This document shows, piece by piece, positions 8,496 to 16,420 of a DNA stretch of 64,000 nt. Every line of letters starts with the position of its first letter. Position 1 is the first letter of the stretch. The position numbers and the translations under genes are program-made. Source of the DNA: Sphingomonas sp. AOB5 (GTDB lineage: Bacteria; Pseudomonadota; Alphaproteobacteria; Sphingomonadales; Sphingomonadaceae); contig NZ_JARNTV010000006.1 of the NCBI RefSeq assembly GCF_029433115.1, positions 1-64,000 on the forward strand, given 5' to 3'. The notes under the pieces were generated by a model. That model did not search any database. It was not told where the DNA came from and worked only from the letters and a program-made list of their open reading frames with translations.

Positions 8496-8643
8496 CGCAT
8501 CCGCACCGGTGGCTGAGATCGTGCAAGAATCTCACATTCATCCGGGCATTCCTAAAGCGAGTTAACCCCGCACAAAAATTGTTGCGCAATGCCACCCCGG
8601 CTAGACAAGCGGTCTACCGGGGTGGGACCAAAACGGGAGACAC
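8496..8643 (+). promoter_or_regulatory. Leader of secreted protein gene with 14-bp hairpin
   Basis: With the remnant before it, this completes the 327-bp stretch lacking an intact gene (8317-8643). It contains a strong hairpin at 8592-8625. CCACCCCGG pairs with CCGGGGTGG, and an inner TAGAC pairs with GTCTA across a short loop. A GGGAG ribosome-binding site at about 8634 follows. The hairpin could be the terminator of upstream transcription, although no U-run follows it, or a structured 5' leader. I see nothing else here. Confidence 0.5.
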
Positions 8644-9486
8644 ATGATGGCGAAGTACACCGCTTTCACGATTCCGGCCGCAGCGCTGTTCGCGACGCTG
8701 GCCACACCCGCAATGGCCCAGTCCTCCCAGACCCCACCCGAACTCGCCGATCTGGTCGGCGCGCGCGCTGCCGGGGGCGAAACCCAGATGCAGTCGCGCG
8801 GTTACACCAACACTGGCTCCTCGCGCACCGATGGTACTTCCTGGACCTTCTGGTGGAACGGCCGCACCTGCGTCAGCATCGCCACCCGCGACGGCCGCTA
8901 TGCCAGCATCAATCGCGTACCCGACGCCAATTGCTCGCAACAGGGCGGTCCGCGCCCGCCGTCCGACAACCGCCCGCCCCAGGGCGGTCGTCCCGACTAC
9001 GGCCCACCCCCGGGCGGCGGCCGCCCCGATTACGGCCCCGGCCCCGGCGGCGGCTATGGCGACAATGGCGACAATTCGCTCACCCTGATCTGCTTCGGCG
9101 GCGGCACCAAGGTCACGACCGACTATCGCTCCGGCTATCGCTACAATTACGACAGCCACAAGTTCGAACCCTATTCGGAAACCGGGCTCGGTCGTCAGGG
9201 CTATCAATCGGATATCCAGATCGAGATCTGGCATGGCCGCGGCCGCATCCATCTGGGCGGCAACATGGTCCCGGCGATCCGCTCGGGCGGCGACAATGGC
9301 TGGTGGGATCTGACCGATCTCGTAATCGGGCCCGACCGCATCACCGGACGCTATCGCCTCAACGGTCTCAACCGTCCGACGGTGACGATCGACCGCCGCA
9401 GCGGTGCGATCACGATCCGTGGCCCCCAGCCCTTCAACGGCCGTTGCGAGGCCGGCAACTGGCGCGGTGGCGGCGGCCAGTTCTGA
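8644..9486 (+). CDS. Secreted hypothetical protein with Pro/Gly-rich linker
   Basis: A 280-residue protein. A Sec signal peptide ends at about AMAQ (residues 23-26). It is followed by a small domain containing FWWNGRTCVSIATRDGRYAS, then a low-complexity linker with repeated GGRPDYGP units (about residues 100-135), and a C-terminal beta-rich domain with GRCEAGNW near the end. Two Cys pairs may form disulphides in the periplasm. The start is ATGATG, and the ribosome-binding site GGGAG fits either. No catalytic motif is seen. It looks like a lineage-specific envelope protein. Confidence 0.78.
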   Translation: MMAKYTAFTIPAAALFATLATPAMAQSSQTPPELADLVGARAAGGETQMQSRGYTNTGSSRTDGTSWTFWWNGRTCVSIATRDGRYASINRVPDANCSQQGGPRPPSDNRPPQGGRPDYGPPPGGGRPDYGPGPGGGYGDNGDNSLTLICFGGGTKVTTDYRSGYRYNYDSHKFEPYSETGLGRQGYQSDIQIEIWHGRGRIHLGGNMVPAIRSGGDNGWWDLTDLVIGPDRITGRYRLNGLNRPTVTIDRRSGAITIRGPQPFNGRCEAGNWRGGGGQF

Positions 9487-9507
9487 TGCTGAACGCGGCG
9501 TCGTTGC

Positions 9508-10176
9508 TCAACTGAGCAGCGGCGCCACCAGCAGGATCGCAACCACGCATTCGATCATGCCGACCGAAGCGATCCAGAAGCCGCGCCAGATCGAAACATG
9601 CAGCTTGCGCGAGAACCAGCGGGCCTGAAACCCGCCATACCAGAGAAAGGCCACCGCGATCAGCGACAGGCCCGCGCCATGCGTCCAAGACCAGCCAAGC
9701 TGGCTCACCAGCCCGCCAAAGCCGACCAGCAGCGCGAACGGCCCGGCCAGATAGCATTGCGCATAGAAGGGCCGCCGCAGCGTCTCGCGGCTCACCCCGC
9801 CCTTCATCTTGCGCACCAGCCGCAGCGCCATGATCATCGGGAAGATGCTGAAGATCAGCAACCGCAGCAGCAACAGGCTGGTATCGTCGCTCACCAGCGC
9901 CGCCAGCCCGTGCTTGTCCGCGATCAGCGTGCTCTGCCCGACCAGTGCCAGCTCGACCGCATGGCCCAGCAACAGCGTCAGCAGCAGGAACAGCGGCGGG
10001 CTCAGCGTGTCGTCATATTGCTTGTCTTCCTCCGCGCGCAGCTCGCGGCTGGCATAGTCCATCATCTTCCACGGATGCCGGATCGTCCGCCAGAAGGTGA
10101 TCGGATAGAAGACGAGCCAGCCCATGATCTCGAACAGCAGATCGTCGAGCGACTTGAGCAGGTTCATGAAGTTCAT
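9508..10176 (-). CDS. Polytopic membrane protein, unknown function
   Basis: A 222-residue protein. An N-terminal amphipathic stretch (MNFMNLLKSLDDLLFEI) and a polar region of about residues 35-58 are followed by about five hydrophobic helices ending at the C-terminus. A conserved-looking polar segment RKMKGGVSRETLRRPFYAQ lies between helices. The overall pattern (helix pairs, short loops, no charged transport motif) recalls Yip1-type or permease-annotated membrane proteins, but no specific family can be assigned. It is transcribed divergently from the glycine-zipper-like gene at 10290. Confidence 0.72.
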   Translation of the reverse strand: MNFMNLLKSLDDLLFEIMGWLVFYPITFWRTIRHPWKMMDYASRELRAEEDKQYDDTLSPPLFLLLTLLLGHAVELALVGQSTLIADKHGLAALVSDDTSLLLLRLLIFSIFPMIMALRLVRKMKGGVSRETLRRPFYAQCYLAGPFALLVGFGGLVSQLGWSWTHGAGLSLIAVAFLWYGGFQARWFSRKLHVSIWRGFWIASVGMIECVVAILLVAPLLS

Positions 10177-10289
10177 GGCCGGAACTCAGCACAGGCGGCG
10201 GTCCGCCTCAAGCCACGGCCCTTACCAAGTATTCCTCCGGATCCCCCGCTTAACGCCCGGCAAGCCGCTATGCGTGCATCGGTCATGCG

Positions 10290-10676
10290 ATGTTCGCGCT
10301 CCTCCGCCCCCTCCCCCTGCCGCTCGCCGGCATGCTCGCGCTCAGCCCCGCGCTGGCGCAGCAGGCCCCGCATTTCGCGGACGAGCGCAAGGAAGGCGGT
10401 TTCGATCCCGCCGCCCGCTATCGCGAAGGCCCGAAATACACGCTGCGCATCCTTGCCCCCGCCGATCGCGTCTATCGCGGCCGCGACGGCAGCTATTATT
10501 GCCGCCGCCCCGATGGCACCGCCGGGCTGCTCACCGGTGCGATCGACGGCTATATGCTGGGCGATGCGATCAAGGCCGGTCATTCGCGCACCGTCGGCAC
10601 GCTGGTCGCCGATTATGTCGCGAAGATCGAAGGCCAGGCCTATGACCGGCTGAACCACGAGATACGCTGCCGCTGA
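10290..10676 (+). CDS. Secreted protein, degenerate glycine-zipper paralogue
   Basis: A 128-residue protein with a signal peptide (cleavage near ALAQ, about residue 24). The mature part shares YREGPKYTLRILAPADRVYRG-type sequence, GRDGSYYCRRPDGTAG and a final EIRCR with the protein at 13101. The region corresponding to that protein's glycine zipper has lost most glycines (GAIDGYMLGDAIKAGHSRTV). It is therefore a paralogue whose membrane-inserting segment has changed. It is probably periplasmic or outer-membrane associated, with role unknown. The two paralogues flank the c-di-GMP protein gene. Confidence 0.72.
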   Translation: MFALLRPLPLPLAGMLALSPALAQQAPHFADERKEGGFDPAARYREGPKYTLRILAPADRVYRGRDGSYYCRRPDGTAGLLTGAIDGYMLGDAIKAGHSRTVGTLVADYVAKIEGQAYDRLNHEIRCR

Positions 10677-10695
10677 CGCCGGTCGACGGCAGGCC

Positions 10696-12930
10696 TCAGA
10701 CGTAGGTCCCGTCGATCGCCGCCTTCCATTCGGTCAGCGTATGGAACGCCGGCAGGGTCAGCTGCCCGTCGCCATTCTTGGCGACCAGATTGCTGTTCGG
10801 GTTGGTCGGGTCACCGGTCAGTCCGGCCGCGGCCAGCAGATGCGGCGAGACGCGGTGCCGGGTGCACAGCCCGCCGCTGCCATCGTCCACCAGATGCTGC
10901 TCGAATTCCACGCCCTGCTGGCTGGTCATCGCGCGGCGCACGGTGGAAACGATCAGCTGGCCGTCGCCCAGATCGATCACGAACTGGGTACCCTCGGGCA
11001 CGTCGACGATCCCGTCGATCAGCGCGCCCGATGCCGAGAAGTTGCGCAGCACCGCGGCGTAATAGTGATTGTCGTGGATCACACCCACCTTGCGGAAGGT
11101 CGCGTGGCGGCTGTGGCGCTGCTTGGCCGGGCCGCTCGGCTTGATCACCCACTGGCCTTCATGGATGTATGTCTTCAGCTCCTCGGCCGATACGGCGCGG
11201 CTGTAGAGGAAGCCCTGCACATGGCTGACGTGCAACGCCTGCATCGTCTCGAGCTGGTCGAAGCTCTCGATGCCTTCCGCGGTGGTCTCCATCCCCAGAG
11301 CATTGGCCAGCGCGACGATGGCGGCGATGATCGCCTGGTTGCGCGCGCCTTCCTCGGTGGTGCCGCGCACGAAGCTCTGGTCGATCTTGATCTTGTCGAA
11401 CGGCGCCGTCTTCAGATAGCCGAGCGAGGAATAGCCGGTACCGAAATCGTCGAGCGCCAGCCGCACGCCCAGCCGCTTGAGTGCGGAGAAGCGCGCATCG
11501 GTCTCGAAACTGTCGCCCAGGAACACGCTCTCGGTGATCTCCAGCTCCAGCCGCTCGGGGGGCAGCCCCGAATTGGCCAGCGCGCTCATCACGATCTGCG
11601 GCAGTCCTTCATTGGCGAACTGGATCGGCGAGACGTTGACCGCCACGCGCAGATCGCCCGGCCAGCTCGCTGCATCCTTGCACGCCTGGCGCAGCGTCCA
11701 TTCGCCCAGCGCCGGGATCAGGTTCGCTTCCTCGGCGATCGGGATGAACACCGCGGGCGAGATCCGGCCGCGCTTGGGGTGGTTCCAGCGCATCAGCGCC
11801 TCGAACCCGCTGACCTGGTTGGTCTTCGCGCTGACGACCGGCTGATAGTGGACCGCGATCTCGCCCTTGGCGAGCGCGTCCATCAGGTCATGCTCCAGCT
11901 CGCGCCGCTCGTTGGCGGCCTTCAGGAACTCGGTCGAGAAGAAACGGTACCCGCCGCGCCCGCCGGTCTTGGCCGCGTACAGCGCCAGATCGGCGTTGCG
12001 CATCACTTCCTCGGCAGTCGCGCCGTCGAACGGCGTCACCGCGATCCCGATCGACGCACTGACGATGCAACGGCTGCCGTTGATCGAATAGGGCTGCGAC
12101 AGCCCCTCGATGATCGCCGTCGCCATCTCGCCCAGCGCGCCGCGATCGTGCGAGTCCTGCAACAGGATCTGGAACTCGTCGCCGCCGATCCGGCCCACCT
12201 TCTCGGCATCGCCGACGATCTTGGTCAGCCGGGTCGCGACCTGCTTGAGCAGCGCGTCGCCGACCGGATGGCCCATCGTGTCGTTGACCTGCTTGAACCG
12301 GTCCAGATTGACCAGCATCACCGCGCACGGCCGCACCTGCGCCCGCATCGCCGCAACGATGCCTTCCAGCAGGTTCGCCATGCGCACCCGGTTGGCCAGT
12401 CCCGTCAGCGGATCGAGCAGCGCCAGCCGCGAGCTGGCCAGTGCCGAGCGATGCTCGCTGGTCACATCGGTGCCATGGCCCAGATAGCCCGCGAAATTCC
12501 CCTTGGCGTCGGTCTGCGGCTCGCCCGACAGCGACCAACACCGCTCCTCGCCCTCGACCTCGATCAGCCCCAGCACATGCTCGAACCGCGACTGGCGGAT
12601 CAGCTGGAACGGCAGGGTCCGCCGCCGGTCCGCGCCATCGGGCGAGCGGAACATCGACATCAGGTCCTGCCCCAGCAGTCCCGCCGGATCGCCAGTCAGC
12701 CTGGTGCTCGCCGCTTCGCTGGCATAGGTGATCTCGCCTTCGGCATTGGTCGACCAGAACCAGCCGAGCTCCATATCCTCGTAATTGCGCAGCAGCCGCG
12801 AATGCTGGTCGCGGACGGCGGCGTCGCGCGAAGCAGCCGTCGCCCAGGGCGCGCGGACGAGCGGGGAGGACCGGCGATTGACCGCTTCCACAGCACCGGG
12901 ATCCTTGCCCGGAGAGGAGCCTCGACCCAT
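10696..12930 (-). CDS. PAS-GGDEF-EAL-PilZ cyclic-di-GMP protein
   Basis: About 744 residues with four modules in order. A PAS-like domain (about 50-155) contains WFWSTNAEGEITYAS. A GGDEF diguanylate cyclase (about 165-330) has DPLTGLANR and an intact GRIGGDEF. An EAL phosphodiesterase (about 340-590) has FEALMRW, NVSPIQF, LEITES, ALDDFGTGYSSL and KIDQSFV, so its metal and catalytic residues look intact. A C-terminal PilZ-type domain (about 615-700) has RHSRHATFRK and NFSASGALIDG. No RxxD inhibitory site is seen at the usual position before GGDEF. It is soluble, so it probably senses a cytoplasmic signal. A GTG at 12942 is an alternative start. Confidence 0.9.
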   Translation of the reverse strand: MGRGSSPGKDPGAVEAVNRRSSPLVRAPWATAASRDAAVRDQHSRLLRNYEDMELGWFWSTNAEGEITYASEAASTRLTGDPAGLLGQDLMSMFRSPDGADRRRTLPFQLIRQSRFEHVLGLIEVEGEERCWSLSGEPQTDAKGNFAGYLGHGTDVTSEHRSALASSRLALLDPLTGLANRVRMANLLEGIVAAMRAQVRPCAVMLVNLDRFKQVNDTMGHPVGDALLKQVATRLTKIVGDAEKVGRIGGDEFQILLQDSHDRGALGEMATAIIEGLSQPYSINGSRCIVSASIGIAVTPFDGATAEEVMRNADLALYAAKTGGRGGYRFFSTEFLKAANERRELEHDLMDALAKGEIAVHYQPVVSAKTNQVSGFEALMRWNHPKRGRISPAVFIPIAEEANLIPALGEWTLRQACKDAASWPGDLRVAVNVSPIQFANEGLPQIVMSALANSGLPPERLELEITESVFLGDSFETDARFSALKRLGVRLALDDFGTGYSSLGYLKTAPFDKIKIDQSFVRGTTEEGARNQAIIAAIVALANALGMETTAEGIESFDQLETMQALHVSHVQGFLYSRAVSAEELKTYIHEGQWVIKPSGPAKQRHSRHATFRKVGVIHDNHYYAAVLRNFSASGALIDGIVDVPEGTQFVIDLGDGQLIVSTVRRAMTSQQGVEFEQHLVDDGSGGLCTRHRVSPHLLAAAGLTGDPTNPNSNLVAKNGDGQLTLPAFHTLTEWKAAIDGTYV

Positions 12931-13100
12931 TACTCTGCTCACACATCGTCCCGCGGTTCTTGCGGTGACATTCCCCGATACCGGAGCGAGCGTTTAGGTT
13001 TGGTGAAGCCGGATCATATTCCACCTATGTAACAACACGGAACGAAGCCTATGGCTCAACCGTATCGTTACCAGCGCCAGTCGCCAGAGAGAGGACCTTT

Positions 13101-13673
13101 ATGAAGACCATTGCCCCCTTCGCAGCGCTCGCCGCGGCCTGCCTCACCGTCTCGGCGCCCGCCATGGCCCAGCGCGGCCCGGCTTACGGCACGCCGCAGC
13201 AGGAAGAATCCCGCTTCAACACCGCGCAGCAGCGCTTCGAGAACGAACTCGCCCTCTATCAGCAGGCGCTGGAGCGCTATCGCAACGCCCGCCGCGATCC
13301 GCGCTACAATGATCCGCGCGGCGGCTATAACCCGCCCCGCGGCGGTTATGACGATCGCTACGACCAGCGCGACGAAGGCGATTACGACGCCGCCCAATAT
13401 TATCGCGAAGGCCCGCGCTATCAGGAGCGCGTCCTGACCGCCGACGAGCGCGTCTATCGCGGCCGCGACGGCCGTTATTATTGCAAGCGCAACGACGGCA
13501 CGACCGGCCTGATCGTCGGCGCGGTGGCCGGCGGCGTGCTCGGCAACCTGATCGACGGCGGCCATTCGCGCACCGCGGGCACGCTGCTTGGTGCGGTGGT
13601 TGGCGCGGTCGCCGGCTCGGCGATCGAGCGTAACGCCAACAATCAGCAGAACCAGCAGATCCGCTGCCGCTGA
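13101..13673 (+). CDS. Secreted glycine-zipper 2TM-type envelope protein
   Basis: A 190-residue protein. A Sec signal peptide ends near AMAQ. A Gln/Glu/Arg-rich, helical segment (about 35-75) is followed by a linker with repeated GGYNPPRGGY units. A conserved block around YREGPRYQERVLTADERVYRG leads to a C-terminal glycine zipper, GLIVGAVAGGVLGNLIDGG and GTLLGAVVGAVAGSAIE. Such zippers insert in or associate with the outer membrane in related Rick_17kDa_Anti/SlyB-like proteins. The Cys pair YYCKR and final IRCR are shared with the paralogue at 10290. Confidence 0.82.
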   Translation: MKTIAPFAALAAACLTVSAPAMAQRGPAYGTPQQEESRFNTAQQRFENELALYQQALERYRNARRDPRYNDPRGGYNPPRGGYDDRYDQRDEGDYDAAQYYREGPRYQERVLTADERVYRGRDGRYYCKRNDGTTGLIVGAVAGGVLGNLIDGGHSRTAGTLLGAVVGAVAGSAIERNANNQQNQQIRCR

Positions 13674-13679
13674 GGGATC

Positions 13680-13706
13680 GGGGCGCCGCCATCGTGGCGG
13701 CGCCCC
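13680..13706 (+). terminator. GC hairpin after glycine-zipper gene
   Basis: GGGGCGCCGCC at 13680-13690 pairs perfectly with GGCGGCGCCCC at 13696-13706 around the loop ATCGT, 7 bases after the stop codon. It lacks a following U-run. It is therefore either a weak intrinsic terminator or an mRNA 3'-stabilising structure. Confidence 0.55.
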
Positions 13707-13760
13707 AAGCCTTGCCAGCCCTCCACCCGCACGCCACAGTCGCGTGAAACGGAGAGCGTC

Positions 13761-14075
13761 ATGGCCAAGGTGATCCTGCAATACCGGCTCGTGCCCGGCG
13801 TCACGAAGGACGAGTTCGAAGCGTGGGTGCGGACGACCGATTATCCCACGATGCGCGGCATCTCGCGGGTCGCCTCCTTCGCCAATCACCGCGTGCGCGG
13901 CCTGCTGATCGGCGAGGGCGAACCGGAGATGGATTATATCGAGATCTTCGACATTCCGGATTTCGAAGGCTTCACCAGCGAGGACATGCCCGGCGCGGTG
14001 ATCCAGGGGATTATGGGCGATTTCGCCAGCCGGGTGGAGAACCCGGTTTTCCTGATCGCCGACGAGATCGTTTGA
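13761..14075 (+). CDS. HapK/RedY-like dimeric alpha-beta barrel protein
   Basis: A 104-residue protein preceded by the ribosome-binding site GGAGAG. The sequence begins MAKVILQYRLVPGVTKDEFEAW and includes TTDYPTMRGISRVASFANHRV and MDYIEIFDIPDFEGF. This fits a ferredoxin-like, dimeric alpha-beta barrel fold, and resembles the REDY-like HapK family known from prodigiosin biosynthesis clusters. No pigment biosynthesis genes are present here, so a pathway role cannot be claimed. It probably acts as a small cytoplasmic binding protein or enzyme. The family call is from memory of the pattern and is moderately certain. Confidence 0.6.
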   Translation: MAKVILQYRLVPGVTKDEFEAWVRTTDYPTMRGISRVASFANHRVRGLLIGEGEPEMDYIEIFDIPDFEGFTSEDMPGAVIQGIMGDFASRVENPVFLIADEIV

Positions 14076-14094
14076 GCCTCCCGGCACCGCTTGC

Positions 14095-14255
14095 AATGTA
14101 GGATTTCGGCTGCTGCAGTCAGCGCGCCGGATCACTATCCGGCCGCTCTTTGACAGGTTGTAGCACCCGCAAGAATTTCCCGCACAGGGTAATAGCCGAC
14201 AGCAAATCGATGCGTGGCGCCGCGCGCCATGTCAGTGTGACTCTTGTGACTCTTG
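14095..14255 (+). repeat. boxA-containing dispersed element, copy A
   Basis: Three blocks are shared with the element at 16421. AATGTAGGATTTCG is at 14095-14108. The boxA-like GCCGCTCTTTGACA is at 14142-14155, close to the rRNA antitermination boxA (E. coli TGCTCTTTAACA). The third block is a tandem repeat, CAGTGTGACTCTTGTGACTC, starting at 14233. The distance between the first two blocks is 47 bp here and 46 bp in copy B, while the distance to the third block differs. No rRNA gene follows. Function is unknown. It could be a transcribed 3' element or a mobile noncoding repeat. Confidence 0.65.
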
Positions 14256-14298
14256 CGACCCCGAAAGGGTAAGGGGGTCGTTGCGCATGGATAGATCA

Positions 14299-14374
14299 GT
14301 GCTCCGGCGAAGGCCGGAGCGTTGGCAATCAACGGATCACCATACGACCACCGCTCCGGCCTTCGCCGGAGCAC
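14299..14374. repeat. Paired-hairpin inverted repeat, same family as 2321
   Basis: Arms at 14299-14320 and 14353-14374 are identical to those at 2321-2393. Here the inverted match extends outward by at least four more bases (ATCA/TGAT). Each arm is a CTCCGGC-GAAG-GCCGGAG hairpin. It lies just before the 3' end of the leftward WYL-like gene. Confidence 0.88.
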
Positions 14375-14406
14375 TGATACTTCGAAGCCATGAAATGGGT
14401 TGGCCG

Positions 14407-14793
14407 TCAGGCCGCGTCGGCGCTTTCCGGCTCGACCTTCATCATCGTCACGCCGGCATATTTCTCGGCCTCGGGCTCGAAGATCGGATTGATCTCGAAC
14501 CCGCGCTCGACAAGCTTCACTTCGCTCAGGCCATCGGCCTTGAACGTGCCCAGCTTCACTTCGCGCGGCAGCATGCCCTCGAGCGAGACCGTCACCGCGT
14601 CCATGTAGAGCGAGTCCCGGCGCGTATAGAGGATATGCGGCGCCAGGATCATGCGCTTGCGGTTATAGGTCACGGACACGCAGCGGCGGCGCACCAGTGC
14701 CTCGAACAGAGTCATGGTGGGGTTCGCTGCCGCCTCAGGCGCGTCCGGCTCGCTCGTCGAATTCATGGCATTATCATAGGGATTATGCTGCAT
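14407..14793 (-). CDS. Stand-alone WYL-like domain protein
   Basis: A 128-residue soluble protein. After a polar, acidic N-terminal 25 residues, the sequence FEALVRRRCVSVTYNRKRM, APHILYTRRDSLYMDAVTV and EVKLGTFKADGLSEVKL follows the beta-strand layout of WYL ligand-sensing domains. In these, the R/K-rich first strand precedes APH-LY-R-LY-DA. The helix-turn-helix usually attached to WYL domains is absent. It could sense a nucleotide or nucleic acid ligand and act through another protein. The family call is by pattern only. A later ATG (MNSTSEP) is an alternative start. Confidence 0.55.
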   Translation of the reverse strand: MQHNPYDNAMNSTSEPDAPEAAANPTMTLFEALVRRRCVSVTYNRKRMILAPHILYTRRDSLYMDAVTVSLEGMLPREVKLGTFKADGLSEVKLVERGFEINPIFEPEAEKYAGVTMMKVEPESADAA

Positions 14794-14852
14794 CGCAGCA
14801 AGATGCCTTGATGGTTACTCCGCAAAATAGTGGCGACTCGCCACCGATTGCG

Positions 14853-14930
14853 TCAGTGCCAGAAAATCAGCAGGAGGATGATGATCGGGATCGGAATCCC
14901 CAACAGCCAAAGCAGAATGCCCTTGCCCAT
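14853..14930 (-). CDS. 25-residue hydrophobic membrane peptide
   Basis: A tiny ORF, MGKGILLWLLGIPIPI followed by a run of Ile/Leu, ending FWH. It has a well-placed AGGAG ribosome-binding site 7 bases before ATG. It is essentially one transmembrane helix with a Pro-containing kink (IPIPI) and a positively charged N-terminus, which suggests N-in orientation. The composition and Shine-Dalgarno support a real gene despite its size. Function is unknown. It lies alone between the WYL-like gene and the MFS exporter, which runs the other way. Confidence 0.6.
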   Translation of the reverse strand: MGKGILLWLLGIPIPIIILLLIFWH

Positions 14931-15017
14931 CTCGATACTCCTAAAAACTTGATTTCGTTGGCGTAAGAACCCGCATCACCGCCCGCGGTTCCAACCCCGC
15001 CCATAAGGTTCGCATGC

Positions 15018-16412
15018 ATGACCGATGGATTGCCCCAGCCCCGCCGCCTCGTCGCCATCGCGGCGATCTCGTTCGGCACGGCGCTGGTGGTGATCGACGG
15101 CGCGATCGCCACCGTCGCATTGCCGACTATCGCGCAGGACCTGAACGTCGACAGTTCGGCCGCAGTCGCAGTGGTGACCATCTATCAGCTGGTACTGGTG
15201 ATGCTGCTCCTGCCCATGTCGGGCCTTGGCGACCGCATCGGGCTGAAACGGCTCTACCAGCTCGGCCAGATCGTCTTCACCATCGCCACCCTGCTCTGCT
15301 TCTTCGCCAAGAGCCTGCCCTTCCTGCTGCTCGTCCGCGCGGTGCAGGCCGCGGGCGCGGCGGCAGTGCTCAGCGTCTCGGTGGCGCTGCTCCGGCGCAT
15401 CTATCCGCAGGCGCATCTGGGACGCGGCATGGGCGTCAATTCGGTCGTGGTGTCGAGCTTCACCGCGCTTGCGCCGACGCTTGGCGGCATCATCCTCGCC
15501 TTCGGGCCATGGCCCTGGGTATTCGCCTGCGCCCTGCCCTTCGCGGTGATCAGCCTTGCGTTGGGCCGTGCCCTGCCCGACCCGCCCGCCCGCGCCGAAC
15601 CCTATGACGTGCTGGGCGCGGTGCTGTGCGCGGCGATGTTCGGCCTGTTCATCGGCGGCCTCGAAAGTGCCGTCCATGGAGACAGCCCCGTGGTCAGCGC
15701 AGCGATCGTGCTCGCCGGCATTTTCATCGGCGTGTTGTTCGTCCGGCGCGAGCGGCATGAGGCGGTGCCGATCCTGCCGGTCGACCTGATCGGCCGCCCG
15801 GTGATCGCGCTCTCGGTGATCGGCGCGTTCACCGCCTTCGTCGCCACCATGACGCTATTGCTGTCGCTGCCCTTCCGCCTCCAGCACGAGTTCGGCTTCT
15901 CGCCGACCGAAGTGGGCGCCGCGATCGCGCCATGGCCGCTGACCACATTGTTCGTCGCACCGATGGCCGGCTGGCTGTCGGATCGCTACCCGGCCGGGAT
16001 CATGGGCGGGATCGGCATGTCACTGGCCATTGCCGGGCTGGTGTCGATGGCATTCCTGCCCGCCGATCCGGCCTGGATCGATCTGGCATGGCGCATGTCG
16101 CTGACCGGCGCAGGCTTCGGCATCTTCCTGTCGCCCAATGCCCGGCTGATCATCGGTTCGGTCCCGATCGAGCGCGCCGCAGCGGCCGGCGGACTGGTAT
16201 CGACCACGCGCATGGTCGGCCAGACCATCGGCGCGACTCTGGTCGCCACCCTGCTCGCGCTCGGCATCGGCGACGGATCGACCCCGCCGCTGATCGGTGC
16301 CGGGCTCGCGCTGATCGCCGGCCTGTGCAGCATCGCGCGCCTCCGCCCCTCGATCCGCAATCCGGCGAAAGAGGAAACGGAGGATGCCCAGCCTGCACCA
16401 CAGGTCCGCTAG
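15018..16412 (+). CDS. MFS drug exporter, DHA2 (14-TM) type
   Basis: A 464-residue membrane protein. The N-terminus LVVIDGAIATVALPTIAQDL matches motif D1 of DHA2/EmrB/QacA exporters, followed by GLGDRIGLKRLYQLG (motif A). A stretch GVNSVVVSSFTALAPTLGGI corresponds to motif C of antiporters. About 13-14 hydrophobic helices are seen. It is expected to exchange H+ for drugs, dyes or organic solutes. No regulator gene is adjacent, and the substrate is unknown. A boxA-containing element begins 9 bp after its stop. Confidence 0.9.
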   Translation: MTDGLPQPRRLVAIAAISFGTALVVIDGAIATVALPTIAQDLNVDSSAAVAVVTIYQLVLVMLLLPMSGLGDRIGLKRLYQLGQIVFTIATLLCFFAKSLPFLLLVRAVQAAGAAAVLSVSVALLRRIYPQAHLGRGMGVNSVVVSSFTALAPTLGGIILAFGPWPWVFACALPFAVISLALGRALPDPPARAEPYDVLGAVLCAAMFGLFIGGLESAVHGDSPVVSAAIVLAGIFIGVLFVRRERHEAVPILPVDLIGRPVIALSVIGAFTAFVATMTLLLSLPFRLQHEFGFSPTEVGAAIAPWPLTTLFVAPMAGWLSDRYPAGIMGGIGMSLAIAGLVSMAFLPADPAWIDLAWRMSLTGAGFGIFLSPNARLIIGSVPIERAAAAGGLVSTTRMVGQTIGATLVATLLALGIGDGSTPPLIGAGLALIAGLCSIARLRPSIRNPAKEETEDAQPAPQVR

Positions 16413-16420
16413 GCGGTTGA

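Larger units (their letters stand above)
14076..14406. other. 331-bp intergenic region with two noncoding elements
   Basis: There is no plausible gene between the 3' ends of the HapK-like and WYL-like genes. The region holds a boxA-containing element (14095-14255), a pyrimidine-poor stretch CCCCGAAAGGGTAAGGGGG at about 14259, and a paired-hairpin repeat (14299-14374). Confidence 0.8.
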
